NCBI GenBank assembly: GCA_050246875.1 | Contig: JBFWVF010000001.1 | Span: forward strand, 310,001-374,000 | Length of the DNA: 64,000 bases | Direction: 5' to 3' | Source of the DNA: SHWB01 sp050246875 | GTDB taxonomy: Bacteria > Pseudomonadota > Alphaproteobacteria > UBA6615 | In this document: in pieces, positions 46,131 to 54,809 of the stretch | Layout of the letters: every line of letters starts with the position of its first letter | How positions within the stretch are numbered: the stretch's first letter is position 1 | The notes under the pieces: model-generated | What the model saw: only the letters and a program-made list of their open reading frames with translations | Told to the model about the DNA's origin: nothing | Databases searched by the model: none | Translations under genes and position numbers: made by a program

Positions 46131-48409
46131 AGCGCCTCGGCCTTCACGACGAAACTGTCGAGCACCTTCTTGATGCCCGCCTTGTCGAAGGCGATCTCCA
46201 GCCTGTTGTCGTCCACCGAAAGCACCTTCCCGTAGCCGAATTTCTGGTGGAACACGCGGGCGCCGGTGGCGAAGCCGCGCGACGGCGCCAGCACGAGGCC
46301 CGGCTCGGTGTCGCGCGGCGGCGGCGCGGTGCGGGCGAAGGCCCAGTCGCGGCGGCCGCGGAACGCCGTCGCCGCCTGCGCCACGCCGCCGGCCTCGCGG
46401 GACGCGCGGGCGCCCGACCACAGGCCGGGCTCGCTTTCGACGGCGATGTGCTCGGGCGGCAACTCCTCGACGAAGCGCGACGGGATCGAGCTGTTCCACT
46501 GGCCGTGGATGCGGCGGTTGGCGGCGAACAGCACCATCGCCCGCCGCCGCGCACGGGTGAGGCCGACATAGGCCAGCCGACGCTCCTCCTCCAGCCCGGC
46601 GGCACCGTTCTCCTCCATGTTGCGCGGATGGGGGAACAGTCCCTCCTCCCAGCCGGGCAGGAACACGGTATCGAATTCGAGACCCTTGGCGGCGTGCAGC
46701 GTCATCACCGAGACGGCGTCGTGGCCGGCGCCCTCGACGTTCTCCATGACCAGGGCGACGTGCTCGAGGAAGCCGCCGAGCGACGGGAACTCGGCCATCG
46801 CCGTCACCAGCTCCTTGAGGTTCTCCAGCCGCCCGGGCGCCTCGGGCGAGCGGTCGGCCTGCAACATGCCGGTGTAGCCGCTCTCGTCGAGCACCGCCTC
46901 GGCGATCTCGGGATGCGGAATCCCGGCGACCATGGCGCGCCAGCGCACGAAGCTGGCGACGAGATCGCGCAGCGACTTGCGCGCCCGGCCCGTGATCTCG
47001 TCGGTCTCGACCAGCTCCGCCGCCGCGCGATAGAGCGAGATCTGCCGCGCGCGGCCATGGCGGTAGAGCTGCTGCACCGTGGCGTCGCCGATGCCGCGGC
47101 GCGGGCGGTTGACGATGCGCTCGAAGGCGAGGTCGTCGTCGGGCTGGGCGATGACGCGCAGATAGGCCAGCGCGTCGCGGATTTCCTGGCGTTCGTAGAA
47201 GCGCGGGCCGCCGATGACGCGGTACGGCATGCCGACGGTGAGGAAGCGGTCCTCGAACTCGCGCGTCTGGAAGCCGGCGCGCACCAGCACGGCGCATTCG
47301 CCCGGCGTCGCCTCCTTGCGGCGCATCAGGCTCTCGATCGTGTCGGCGACGACGCGGGCCTCCTCCTCGCCGTCCCAGACGCCGCGCACGTGCACCTTCT
47401 CGCCCTCGTTGCGCTCGGTCCACAGCGTCTTGCCGAGGCGGCCCTCGTTGCGCGCGATGAGCTGCGAGGCGGCGCCGAGGATGTGCGGCGTCGAGCGGTA
47501 GTTCTGTTCCAGCCGCACCACCGTGGCGCCGGGAAAGTCCGCCTCGAAGCGCAGGATGTTGCCGACCTCGGCGCCGCGCCAGGCGTAGATCGACTGGTCG
47601 TCGTCGCCGACGCAGGCGATGTTGCGGTGGTGCTGGGCGAGCAGGCGCAGCCAGAGATACTGCGAGACGTTGGTGTCCTGGTACTCGTCGACGAGGATGT
47701 AGCGGAACTGCTGCTGGTACTTCTCGAGGATTTCGGGATCGGCCGTGAACAGCGCGAGGTTGTGCAGCAGGAGATCGCCGAAATCGACGGCGTTGAGCGT
47801 CTTCAGGCGCTCCTGGTAGGCGGCGTAGAGATCGAGCAGGCGGCCACCGGCGAGATCGCCGGCCTCGGCGACGCCGACCTTGTCGGGCGTGAGCCCCCTG
47901 TCCTTCCAGCGCTGGATGACGCCGGCCAGCACGCGCGCCGGCCAGCGCTTGTCGTCGATGTTCTCCGCCTCGAGGAGCTGCTTCAGCAGCCTGATCTGGT
48001 CGTCGGCGTCGAGGATGGTGAAGTCCGGCGACAGGCCCAGCGTCTCGGCATGGCGGCGCAGGATGCGCGCGGCGATGGCGTGGAAGGTGCCGAGCCACAC
48101 GGCTTCCGCCGCCGGCCCGACCAGCGCCGCCACGCGCTCGCGCATCTCGCGCGCCGCCTTGTTGGTGAAGGTGACGGCGAGGACTTCCCACGGCCGCGCC
48201 CGCCGCTCGTGCAGCACCAGCGCCAGCCGCGCCGTCAGCACGCGGGTCTTGCCCGTGCCCGCCCCGGCCAGTACCAGCACGGGCCCGTCGAGCGCCTCGA
48301 CGGCGGCGCGCTGGCCGGTGTTGAGCGCCGCCAGCCACGGCGGAATCGCCGCCGCGACGGCGGCGTCCTCGGGCGACGGCTCGTCCACCAGATCGAAGGG
48401 ATCGCTCAT
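46127..48409 (-). CDS. uvrD: UvrD/PcrA-type superfamily 1 DNA helicase
   Basis: A 3'-5' helicase for nucleotide-excision and mismatch repair and for clearing replication obstacles. 760 residues. Walker A AGAGTGKTRVL near residue 47, VTFTNKAAREMRERV, Walker B VDEYQDTN, GDDDQSIYAWRGAEVGNILRF, LEQNYRS, and in the 2A domain VMTLHAAKGLEFD and EERRLAYVGLTRARR. The C-terminal tail (GARVFHQKFGYGKVLSVD) is the RNA-polymerase-binding Tudor-like PcrA/UvrD tail. The ATG at 48409 lacks a Shine-Dalgarno and may be leaderless. Confidence 0.95.
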   Translation of the reverse strand: MSDPFDLVDEPSPEDAAVAAAIPPWLAALNTGQRAAVEALDGPVLVLAGAGTGKTRVLTARLALVLHERRARPWEVLAVTFTNKAAREMRERVAALVGPAAEAVWLGTFHAIAARILRRHAETLGLSPDFTILDADDQIRLLKQLLEAENIDDKRWPARVLAGVIQRWKDRGLTPDKVGVAEAGDLAGGRLLDLYAAYQERLKTLNAVDFGDLLLHNLALFTADPEILEKYQQQFRYILVDEYQDTNVSQYLWLRLLAQHHRNIACVGDDDQSIYAWRGAEVGNILRFEADFPGATVVRLEQNYRSTPHILGAASQLIARNEGRLGKTLWTERNEGEKVHVRGVWDGEEEARVVADTIESLMRRKEATPGECAVLVRAGFQTREFEDRFLTVGMPYRVIGGPRFYERQEIRDALAYLRVIAQPDDDLAFERIVNRPRRGIGDATVQQLYRHGRARQISLYRAAAELVETDEITGRARKSLRDLVASFVRWRAMVAGIPHPEIAEAVLDESGYTGMLQADRSPEAPGRLENLKELVTAMAEFPSLGGFLEHVALVMENVEGAGHDAVSVMTLHAAKGLEFDTVFLPGWEEGLFPHPRNMEENGAAGLEEERRLAYVGLTRARRRAMVLFAANRRIHGQWNSSIPSRFVEELPPEHIAVESEPGLWSGARASREAGGVAQAATAFRGRRDWAFARTAPPPRDTEPGLVLAPSRGFATGARVFHQKFGYGKVLSVDDNRLEIAFDKAGIKKVLDSFVVKAEAL

Positions 48410-48415
48410 TGCGGC

Positions 48416-48421
48416 GTTATA
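48416..48421 (-). promoter_or_regulatory. -10 box placing the uvrD transcription start on its ATG
   Basis: On the minus strand TATAAC (plus GTTATA) stands exactly 6 nt before the A of the uvrD ATG. The expected transcription start is therefore the start codon itself. No Shine-Dalgarno and no good -35 are seen. Confidence 0.5.
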
Positions 48422-48543
48422 TAGCACGGGCGAGTCGAGCGGCCTCCCCTGCCCGCCACGGCCTCACGCGAAGGTGCGCGGCCGGCCGCCGGCCCGCCGT
48501 GCTATGCTGCGTGCGGGGGCTGGTCGGCACGGAGGCCGGGTCG

Positions 48544-49536
48544 ATGCGGCAGATGGCGAAGGCACTGGCGGTCCTGTTGGTGGCACTGGCCGCGGCGGCC
48601 ACGGCGCCGGCGGCGCGCGCGATCGACGGCGAGCGGATTTTCGAGGCCATCGTCGGCCTCGACGTCGAGGTCCCGGCGGAGGCCCGCACGGCCCGCTTCC
48701 TCGGCACCGCGCGCGAAGGCTCGGGCGTCGTCATCGGCGACGACCTGATCCTGACCATCGGCTACCTGATCGTCGAATCGAGCAAGGTGCAGATCGTCCT
48801 GCACAACGGCCGGACGCTTCCGGGCACCGTCGCCGGATACGACCACGCCTCGGGCTTCGGCCTCGTGCGCTCGCTGGCACCGCTCAACCTGCGGCCGCTG
48901 GCGCTCGGCGAGGCCAAAGGGCTGGGCGTCTCGGACCAGGTACTGGTGGCGACGCGCCTCGGCCCGGCCCAGGCGCTCGGCGCCTACATCGTGTCGCGCC
49001 GCACCTTCGCCGGCGGCTGGGAGTACGTGCTCGACCGCGCCATCTTCACCGCCCCGCCGCATCCGGCCTTCGGCGGCGCCGCGCTGGTGAACACCGAGGG
49101 CAAGCTGGTCGGCATCGGCTCGCTGCTGGTCACCGACGCCGCCTCGCCCGGACGGCCCTCGCCGGGCAACATGTTCGTGCCGATCGACGAGTTGACGCCG
49201 ATCCTCGCCGACCTGCGGAAGACCGGCAAGCGCGCCGGCCCCGAGCGCCCGTGGCTCGGCATCACGGCCGAACCCTATCGTGGCCGCGTCTTCGTCGGCC
49301 GCGTCGCCGAGGACAGCCCGGCCTCGAAGGCCGGCATCGCCGAGGGCGACATGCTGCTGGCGGTGGCCGGCAAGCCGGTCAGCGACCTCGTCGAATTCTT
49401 CCGCGCCGTCTGGGCCATCGGCCCGGCCGGCGTCGCGGTGCCGATCACCGTGCTCGACGCCGGCGGCAAGACCCGCGAGGTGACCCTCGGCTCGGTCGGC
49501 CGCAATTCCTGGTTCCGCACCGACAAGGGGCTCTAG
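48544..49536 (+). CDS. Deg/HtrA-like periplasmic pseudoprotease with PDZ domain
   Basis: A 330-residue exported protein: signal peptide (AKALAVLLVALAAAATAPAA, cleavage near ARA-ID), a chymotrypsin-like domain (about 55-200) and one PDZ domain (about 240-330, PWLGITAEPYRGRVFVGRV, AGIAEGDMLLAVAGKPV). The Deg fold landmarks are present, but the triad is gone: TNNHVI is TIGYLIV (His to Tyr-74), DPxTD is DHASG (Asp to Gly-104), and GNSGGPLVN is AFGGAALVN (Ser to Gly-177). It is probably a chaperone, scaffold or sensor rather than a protease. GGAGG 8 nt before ATG 48544; a TATGCT -10-like box lies at 48503. The stop overlaps the convergent clc gene. Confidence 0.83.
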   Translation: MRQMAKALAVLLVALAAAATAPAARAIDGERIFEAIVGLDVEVPAEARTARFLGTAREGSGVVIGDDLILTIGYLIVESSKVQIVLHNGRTLPGTVAGYDHASGFGLVRSLAPLNLRPLALGEAKGLGVSDQVLVATRLGPAQALGAYIVSRRTFAGGWEYVLDRAIFTAPPHPAFGGAALVNTEGKLVGIGSLLVTDAASPGRPSPGNMFVPIDELTPILADLRKTGKRAGPERPWLGITAEPYRGRVFVGRVAEDSPASKAGIAEGDMLLAVAGKPVSDLVEFFRAVWAIGPAGVAVPITVLDAGGKTREVTLGSVGRNSWFRTDKGL

Positions 49537-51293
49537 CCCGCGGCTTCCTCGCGGGCGCGTCGCAGGGCGCGGTTCCAGGCCCGCAGCAGGTCGGCCTCGC
49601 GGACGGCCCCGGCCAGCTTCATGTCGGCGCGGTCGTGCAGCACCGGCAGTGTCCTGTCGCCTTCGCCGCGCACCGCGTCGATGGCCGTCGACAGCGTGTC
49701 GCCGGCGAGCAGTACGACCGTGCCGGCGCGCGCCAGGGCGCCCGCGGTGGCATCCGGCCTACCGTCGGCCGCGAGCAGGTCGCGCCAGCTCACGACGCCC
49801 GCGAAGCGTCCTCCGGCGTCGACCACGAAGGCCTCGCCTTCGGGCGAGCGCGCGACGCGCTCGCGCAAGGTCGCCAGGTCGGCGTCCGGCGCCACGGTGA
49901 CGTAGCCGCGGTGCATGACGTCGGCGACGGTCACCGCGCGCAGCGCGCCCGCCTCGTCGGCGCCGTCGATCATCACCCCGCGGCGCGCGAGCTGCAGATG
50001 GAAGATCGAACGGCCGACGAGCGCGCGGGTCGAGAGCGAGGCGATCACCGTCGCCACCATGACCGCAATGGTCATGGCCGAACTGCCGGTCAGCTCAAAG
50101 ACGATGAAGATTGTGGTCAGCGGCACGCCCAGCACGGCGCCGCCGACCGCCGCCATGCCGATCAGTGCATAGGCCGAGATGCCCGAGAACAGGTCCGGAA
50201 AGGCCGACCCGGCGATCGTGCCGAAGGCGCCGCCGACCATGGCGCCGACGGTCAGCGCCGGGCCGAACACGCCGCCGCCGAAGCCGAAGCCGAGGCACAG
50301 CGCGGTGGCCACGATCTTCGCCACGATCAGGATGAGATAGAGGTCGAGCCCGTAGGCGCCATGCAGCGCGGTATCCGTCGCTTCGTAGCCGGCGCCCGGC
50401 AGTTGCGGCAGCCACAGCGCCAGCAGCCCCACGCCGAGCCCCGCCACGGCCGGCCGCAGCCAGACCGGCAGGCGGCTGCGCGCCGCCACGGCCTCGGCCG
50501 CGAGGATGGCGCGCATGAAGATTCCCGCCGCGACGGCACTGGCGAGGCCGAGCAGCAGGAAGGCGGGAAACTCCCAGAACGAGACGTGGTGGAGGGCCGG
50601 CACCGCGAAGGCCGGCGCCGGCCCGAAGTAGTAGCGCCCGATGGCCGTGCCGGCGACGGCGGCGACGACCACCGGCGCCGCGGCGCGCAGGGCGTGGTGG
50701 CCGATCACCAGTTCGAGCGCGAACAGCACGCCGGCCATCGGCGCGTTGAACAGTGCGCCGGTCGCGGCGGCCGCGCCGCAGCCGAGCAGCGTGCGCGAGG
50801 CGCCACGGTCGAGCCGCAGGCGCCGCGCCGCCCAGCTCGCCAGGAAGGCCCCGAGGTGGACGACCGGCCCCTCGCGGCCGGTGGAGGCGCCGACACCGAC
50901 CGACGCCGCGTGCGCGACCGCCGTGACGATGCCGGCGCGCACCGGCATGCGGCCGTTGTCGAGGGTCGCCGCCTCGATGATGTGGGGGATTCCGTGCGGT
51001 CGGCCGCCCGGCAGGAAGCGCCACAGGAACAGGCCGACGATGAGCCCGCCGGCCGTCGGCACGAGGATGACCCGCCATGGCGGCAGCGCCTCGATGGCGC
51101 CGATCAGGGTATCGCCGGAGACGCCGAAGCCGAGCCACTGCACGGCCCCGGCAGCGAGGCGAAACGCCAGCGCCCCGTACCCCGCCGCAATGCCCACGAC
51201 GACCGCGAGCAGGACGAGCACGACCTGCTCGCTGCGCGCGAAATGGCGCAGGAACAGGCGCAGGCGGATGGCGGTGCGTGGCCGCACGGGCAC
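49533..51293 (-). CDS. clcA: CLC-family anion channel/antiporter with C-terminal CBS pair
   Basis: An inner-membrane CLC protein of 586 residues. The transport domain (about 20-430) has STGREGPVVHLG, including the gating Glu of GREGP, GFGFGGGVFGP and the usual inverted repeat of helices. The C-terminal about 130 residues form a CBS pair (VTVADVMHRGYVTVAPDA, LPVLHDRADMKLAGAV). In the first selectivity loop, the usual GSGIPE reads PHGIPH, with His where Ser (chloride) or Pro (nitrate) is normal. Whether it is a channel or H+ antiporter and which anion it moves cannot be told by eye. Confidence 0.9.
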   Translation of the reverse strand: MPVRPRTAIRLRLFLRHFARSEQVVLVLLAVVVGIAAGYGALAFRLAAGAVQWLGFGVSGDTLIGAIEALPPWRVILVPTAGGLIVGLFLWRFLPGGRPHGIPHIIEAATLDNGRMPVRAGIVTAVAHAASVGVGASTGREGPVVHLGAFLASWAARRLRLDRGASRTLLGCGAAAATGALFNAPMAGVLFALELVIGHHALRAAAPVVVAAVAGTAIGRYYFGPAPAFAVPALHHVSFWEFPAFLLLGLASAVAAGIFMRAILAAEAVAARSRLPVWLRPAVAGLGVGLLALWLPQLPGAGYEATDTALHGAYGLDLYLILIVAKIVATALCLGFGFGGGVFGPALTVGAMVGGAFGTIAGSAFPDLFSGISAYALIGMAAVGGAVLGVPLTTIFIVFELTGSSAMTIAVMVATVIASLSTRALVGRSIFHLQLARRGVMIDGADEAGALRAVTVADVMHRGYVTVAPDADLATLRERVARSPEGEAFVVDAGGRFAGVVSWRDLLAADGRPDATAGALARAGTVVLLAGDTLSTAIDAVRGEGDRTLPVLHDRADMKLAGAVREADLLRAWNRALRRAREEAAG

Positions 51294-51372
51294 AGGCTCC
51301 CGGGCAGGTCGATGCTATGCCGACGCTTCTAGCACGGGCATCCGCGTCGCACCGCGTCCGCGCGGCCGGCGG

Positions 51373-51777
51373 TTATGCCTTGGCCAGAACCGCCACGGCC
51401 TCGGCCCAGGGCGAGCTGTTGCCGACCGGCGTGTTCTCGCCGGCCTTCGCCTGCTTCAGCTCGATCTCGATCAGCGTGATGTCGGTGGTGCCGATATTCT
51501 TCGCGCAATGGCGCATGCCGCCACGCACGAGATAGTGGTTGAGGCCGTTCGAGCGGATGCGGTTGACCTTGCCGTCGGTCGTCTGCAGCTCGAACTGCCC
51601 TTCGTCGAAGGTAACGACGACGTAGTCGTAGGGGTGGGTGTGCCAGCCCGTCTCCTCGCCCGGCGCGAAGTTGTAGTAGGTGAGCTGCATCTTCTCGTCG
51701 TCGACCAGCACGCGCCGTGTCGACTGCCGGCCGGCCGCCTTGCCGGCAAGCTCCTCGGCCTTGAGTGGCGTACCCAT
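51373..51777 (-). CDS. Small single-domain cupin protein
   Basis: 134 residues, one cupin barrel. Motif 1 is APGEETGWHTHPYDYVVV (HxH ... about 45-53) and motif 2 is ending in GGMRHCAKNIG, giving a possible 3-His or 2-His metal site. The ATG at 51777 has GGGAG upstream; an ATG at 51807 would add ten residues. It is divergent from the SDR gene at 51919, with a 141-bp shared control region that contains the palindrome GCCGG-ttca-CCGGC (51864-51877). It may belong to the catabolic region, as an auxiliary or ring-processing protein. Function unknown. Confidence 0.75.
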   Translation of the reverse strand: MGTPLKAEELAGKAAGRQSTRRVLVDDEKMQLTYYNFAPGEETGWHTHPYDYVVVTFDEGQFELQTTDGKVNRIRSNGLNHYLVRGGMRHCAKNIGTTDITLIEIELKQAKAGENTPVGNSSPWAEAVAVLAKA

Positions 51778-51918
51778 CCGCGTCTCCCGTCCTGAGCGAA
51801 ACGACATTGTGACGTTGCCGAAGGGTACGGTCCGGGGCACAACGACGCCAGTGCAACCGCGATGCCGGTTCACCGGCCGGAACAAAAACGTGCGGCCGAT
51901 CGTCTGGAGGAGCGCAGG

Positions 51919-52722
51919 ATGACAGGACGTCTCGACGGCAAGGTTGCCATCGTCACCGGCGGCGGCTCGATCGGCCCCGGCTGGGGCAATGGCAAGGCGA
52001 CGGCCGTCACCTTCGCGCGCGAAGGGGCCAGGGTGCTCGTCGTTGACAACCGCGCCGAGGCCGCAGCGGAGACGGTGGCCCTGATCGAGGCCGAAAAGGG
52101 CACGGCGGCAGCCTGCGCCGCCGACGTGTCGCGCGACAAGGATGTCGCGCGCATGGTGGCCGAATGCGTCGAGCGTTGGGGCCGCGTCGACATCCTGCAC
52201 AACAATGTCGGCATCGTCGTCGGCGGCGGCCCCGAGGAGGTCTCGGACGAGGCGTGGTCGCGCGGCCACGAGGTCAACGTGACCAGCGTCATGCTCGCCT
52301 GCCGCCATGTCCTGCCGCACATGAAGCGGCAGCGCACGGGCGTGATCCTTAACGTCTCGTCGATCGCCAGCCAGCGCTGGCTCGGCGCCGCCTATATCTC
52401 CTACAACGCCACCAAGGGCGCCCTCAACGCGATGACGCGGGCGCTCGCCGCGCAATACGGGCCGGACGGCATCCGCTGCAATTCGATCCTGCCGGGCCTG
52501 ATGCGCACGCCGCTGGTCGAGGGCGCGGTGTTCCAGTCGCTGGCCGGCAACGACCCCGACGCCTTCTTCGCCGAGCGCGCCCGCATCGTGCCGCTGCGCC
52601 GCTTCGGCGACGGCTGGGATACCGCCAACGCCGCGCTGTTCCTCGCTTCCGACGAGGCGCGCTACATCACCGGCATCGAGCTGCTGGTCGATGGCGGCGT
52701 GACCATCCAGGCCGGCGTCTAG
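51919..52722 (+). CDS. Short-chain dehydrogenase/reductase
   Basis: A cytoplasmic NAD(P)-dependent oxidoreductase of 267 residues. The nucleotide-binding loop is VAIVTGGGSIGPGWGNGKA, slightly longer than the usual TGxxxGxG. It continues with HNNVGIVVGGG (NNAG-like), the catalytic Ser in LNVSSIAS and the YxxxK pair in SYNATKGAL, then the C-terminal YITGIELLVDGGVTIQ. GGAGG 8 nt before ATG 51919. Asp-44 after beta-2 (VVDNRAEA) favours NAD over NADP. Substrate unknown; it opens the block that leads into the catabolic cluster and is 6 bp upstream of the transporter. Confidence 0.9.
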   Translation: MTGRLDGKVAIVTGGGSIGPGWGNGKATAVTFAREGARVLVVDNRAEAAAETVALIEAEKGTAAACAADVSRDKDVARMVAECVERWGRVDILHNNVGIVVGGGPEEVSDEAWSRGHEVNVTSVMLACRHVLPHMKRQRTGVILNVSSIASQRWLGAAYISYNATKGALNAMTRALAAQYGPDGIRCNSILPGLMRTPLVEGAVFQSLAGNDPDAFFAERARIVPLRRFGDGWDTANAALFLASDEARYITGIELLVDGGVTIQAGV

Positions 52723-52728
52723 CCACGC

Positions 52729-53661
52729 ATGCGGCTGCTGCATTTCGCCGGCCGCCACGGCACCTGGGTGGCGGCATCCGGCATCGCTATCGGCTATTTC
52801 GTGCCGGCCCTGTCGGACGCGCTCGGCAGCGTGCTCTTGCCGATGCTGTGCGCGATGCTGGGCCTGTCGATCGCGCGGACCGACTGGACCCGGCTCGCCG
52901 GGCTCGTGCGGCGGCCGCAGGCGGCGCTGCTGCAGACGGCGTGGCTGTTGCTGCTGGCGCCGCTGGCCACGCTCGCGGTGGTCAGCGTGCTGCCGCTGCC
53001 GCCCCGCCTCGCCGAGGCGATCGTGCTGTTCGCCGCCATCGGCCCGATGACCGCGACCCCCGGCCTCGCCCTGCTGTTCGGCATCGACGCCGCGATGGCG
53101 CTGGCCGGCCTGGTGCTGTGCAGCCTGCTCGCGCCGCTGACGATGCCGACGGTGGCGCTCGTGCTGCTCGGCATCGAAATCCCGATCGCTCCGGAGGTTC
53201 TTGGCCTGCGCCTCGCCGGCGTGGTTGCCGTGGCGCTGGCCATCGGAGCCATCGTGCGGTGGCTTGCGGGCGTCGAACGGCTGATGCGTGCCCGGGTCGA
53301 ACTCGATGGCGCCTTTTCGATCGTCTTCGGCATCGTCGCCATCGCCGTCATGGCCGGCACCCGCGCGCGCACCGAGGCCGATCCGGCCGGCATGGCCCTG
53401 ATCGTCGCCGTCGCCTGCGCGGTCTACCTCGCCTGGCTCGTCGCGGGCACGGTCCTGTTCCTGCCCGCCGGCCGCGACGTGGCGCTCGCCGTCGGCCTCA
53501 ACACGGCGGCGCGCAACTATGCCCTGCTGTTTGCCGTGCTCGGCGCCGCCGCAACGCCCGAAATCGCCAGCATGGCCGCCGCGGTGCAGCTTCCGATGTA
53601 CCTTCTGCCGCTCATCCAGCGACCGCTCTACCGCCGCCTGCTGCCGCCGCCGCCGGCTTGA
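52729..53661 (+). CDS. Bile acid:sodium symporter (BASS)-like transporter
   Basis: A 310-residue inner-membrane carrier with eight to ten hydrophobic helices. The family look is in LPMLCAMLGLSIARTDWTRL, the crossover LFAAIGPMTATPGLALLFGID and the C-terminal LNTAARNYALLFAVLG, the helix-break regions of BASS carriers. It probably takes up an organic anion with sodium. Position directly ahead of the NicX-like cluster suggests it imports the substrate or an intermediate. The consensus -35 box of the next operon overlaps its stop codon. Confidence 0.72.
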   Translation: MRLLHFAGRHGTWVAASGIAIGYFVPALSDALGSVLLPMLCAMLGLSIARTDWTRLAGLVRRPQAALLQTAWLLLLAPLATLAVVSVLPLPPRLAEAIVLFAAIGPMTATPGLALLFGIDAAMALAGLVLCSLLAPLTMPTVALVLLGIEIPIAPEVLGLRLAGVVAVALAIGAIVRWLAGVERLMRARVELDGAFSIVFGIVAIAVMAGTRARTEADPAGMALIVAVACAVYLAWLVAGTVLFLPAGRDVALAVGLNTAARNYALLFAVLGAAATPEIASMAAAVQLPMYLLPLIQRPLYRRLLPPPPA

Positions 53662-53704
53662 CAGCGGCCGCCGACGCCCATTAAGTTACCACTCGGTCAC
53701 TAAG
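53658..53704 (+). promoter_or_regulatory. Promoter with palindromic operator for the catabolic operon
   Basis: A perfect TTGACA at 53658-53663, a 17-nt spacer and TTAAGT at 53681-53686. A palindrome lies over the -10: TTAAGTTACC (53681-53690), ACTC, GGTCACTAAG (53695-53704), with 7 of 10 arm positions symmetric. The TTACC-n4-GGTCA core resembles TetR-family operators. A TetR gene lies in the same operon. The first gene starts at 53720. Confidence 0.55.
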
Positions 53705-53719
53705 CGTCGGAGGAACGCC

Positions 53720-54802
53720 ATGCTGCGCCCGCGCGAAACCAATCCGATGAGCCTTGCCTTCCTCTACCGGAAGGAACTCGAACTCTGCAAAGTGCGCCCC
53801 GACGAGACCATCGTCGTGGTCAGCAGTCTCGCCACACCGGCCGAGTATGTCGAGGCGGCGTTCGCCGCCGCCGCCGAGATCGGCTGCGGCATTTACGAGA
53901 TGAAGCTCAACGCCGCCTTCTCGACCACCCATATCGGCGGCGAGCATGTCTGGCACACCAAGGGCGCCGTCGAGGCGATCGAGGCCGCCGACATGGTGAT
54001 CGCCCACCACATCACGCTGGGCACCGAATGGATGGCGCGCGGTCGCGCCGCCGGCACGCGCTTCCTGATGATACTCGACCATCCCGACGTGCTGGCGCGG
54101 ATGCAGTCGCCGCCGGGGCTCAAGGAAGCCTCCGTCTACGCGCGCGAGAAGGTCGCCAAGGCGAAGGAACTGCGCGTGATGTCGCGCGCCGGAACGGATT
54201 TCCGCTGCGGCCTCGGCGACCTGCGTACCGTCACCCAGTGGGGCTATGCCGACGAGCCGGGGCACGTCGACCAGTGGGGCGTCGGCCATGTCTCGACCTG
54301 GCCCAACATCGGCTCGGCCGAGGGCACGGTCGTCCTGCAGCCCGGCGATGCCTGGATCCTGCCCTATGTGCGCTACGTCGAGGACGCGGTGCGCCTCGAC
54401 ATCGAGAAGGGCGTCATCGTCAACGTCGAAGGCAAGACCGACGCCAAGCTGATCCGCGACTTTTGCCAGGCCCACCGCAAGGGTCCGGAGGACGACACGC
54501 CCTGGCACGTCTCGCATCTCGGCTGGGGCATCCATCCCAACGCGGTGCTCGACCAGATCGCCGTCTACGGCCCGGAGATCGACAAGCTCGTCTGCACCGG
54601 CCGCGCCTGGCCCGGCAGCTTCCTGTTCTCCACCGGCCCGAACGCCCAGGCCGGCGGCACCAACAACACCTCGGCGCATATCGACCTGCCGATGTTCGGC
54701 ACGACGGTGCTGCTCGACAACGAGGTGGTGATCGACGAGGGCCGCATCGTCGACCCGGGCATGATCGTCAAGCCGACCCACGCCATGAACGTCGCGTCCT
54801 GA
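53720..54802 (+). CDS. NicX-like 2,5-dihydroxypyridine 5,6-dioxygenase family protein, copy 1
   Basis: A 360-residue protein of the family containing NicX, a non-heme Fe(II) enzyme (M29-peptidase-like fold) that opens the ring of 2,5-dihydroxypyridine to N-formylmaleamate. The 2-His-1-carboxylate set is in place: His-266 in HVSHLGWG, and His-320 and Asp-322 in SAHIDLPM, which match NicX residues 265, 318 and 320 as I recall them. Length agrees with NicX. No signal peptide. GGAGG precedes the ATG. A leucyl-aminopeptidase-like alternative is less likely given the Fe-type motif. First gene of the operon behind the palindromic promoter; the flavoprotein gene follows by 7 bp. Confidence 0.78.
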   Translation: MLRPRETNPMSLAFLYRKELELCKVRPDETIVVVSSLATPAEYVEAAFAAAAEIGCGIYEMKLNAAFSTTHIGGEHVWHTKGAVEAIEAADMVIAHHITLGTEWMARGRAAGTRFLMILDHPDVLARMQSPPGLKEASVYAREKVAKAKELRVMSRAGTDFRCGLGDLRTVTQWGYADEPGHVDQWGVGHVSTWPNIGSAEGTVVLQPGDAWILPYVRYVEDAVRLDIEKGVIVNVEGKTDAKLIRDFCQAHRKGPEDDTPWHVSHLGWGIHPNAVLDQIAVYGPEIDKLVCTGRAWPGSFLFSTGPNAQAGGTNNTSAHIDLPMFGTTVLLDNEVVIDEGRIVDPGMIVKPTHAMNVAS

Positions 54803-54809
54803 GGCCGCC

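Noticed and set aside
51864..51877. Palindrome GCCGG-ttca-CCGGC as an operator for the SDR/cupin divergent promoters
   Set aside because: A short GC palindrome is easily found by chance at this base composition and no promoter boxes flank it; kept only as a remark.
53720..54802. Annotation of the NicX-like proteins as leucyl aminopeptidases
   Set aside because: They share the M29-like fold, but the HxD and upstream His arrangement matches the dioxygenase NicX and the context is catabolic.
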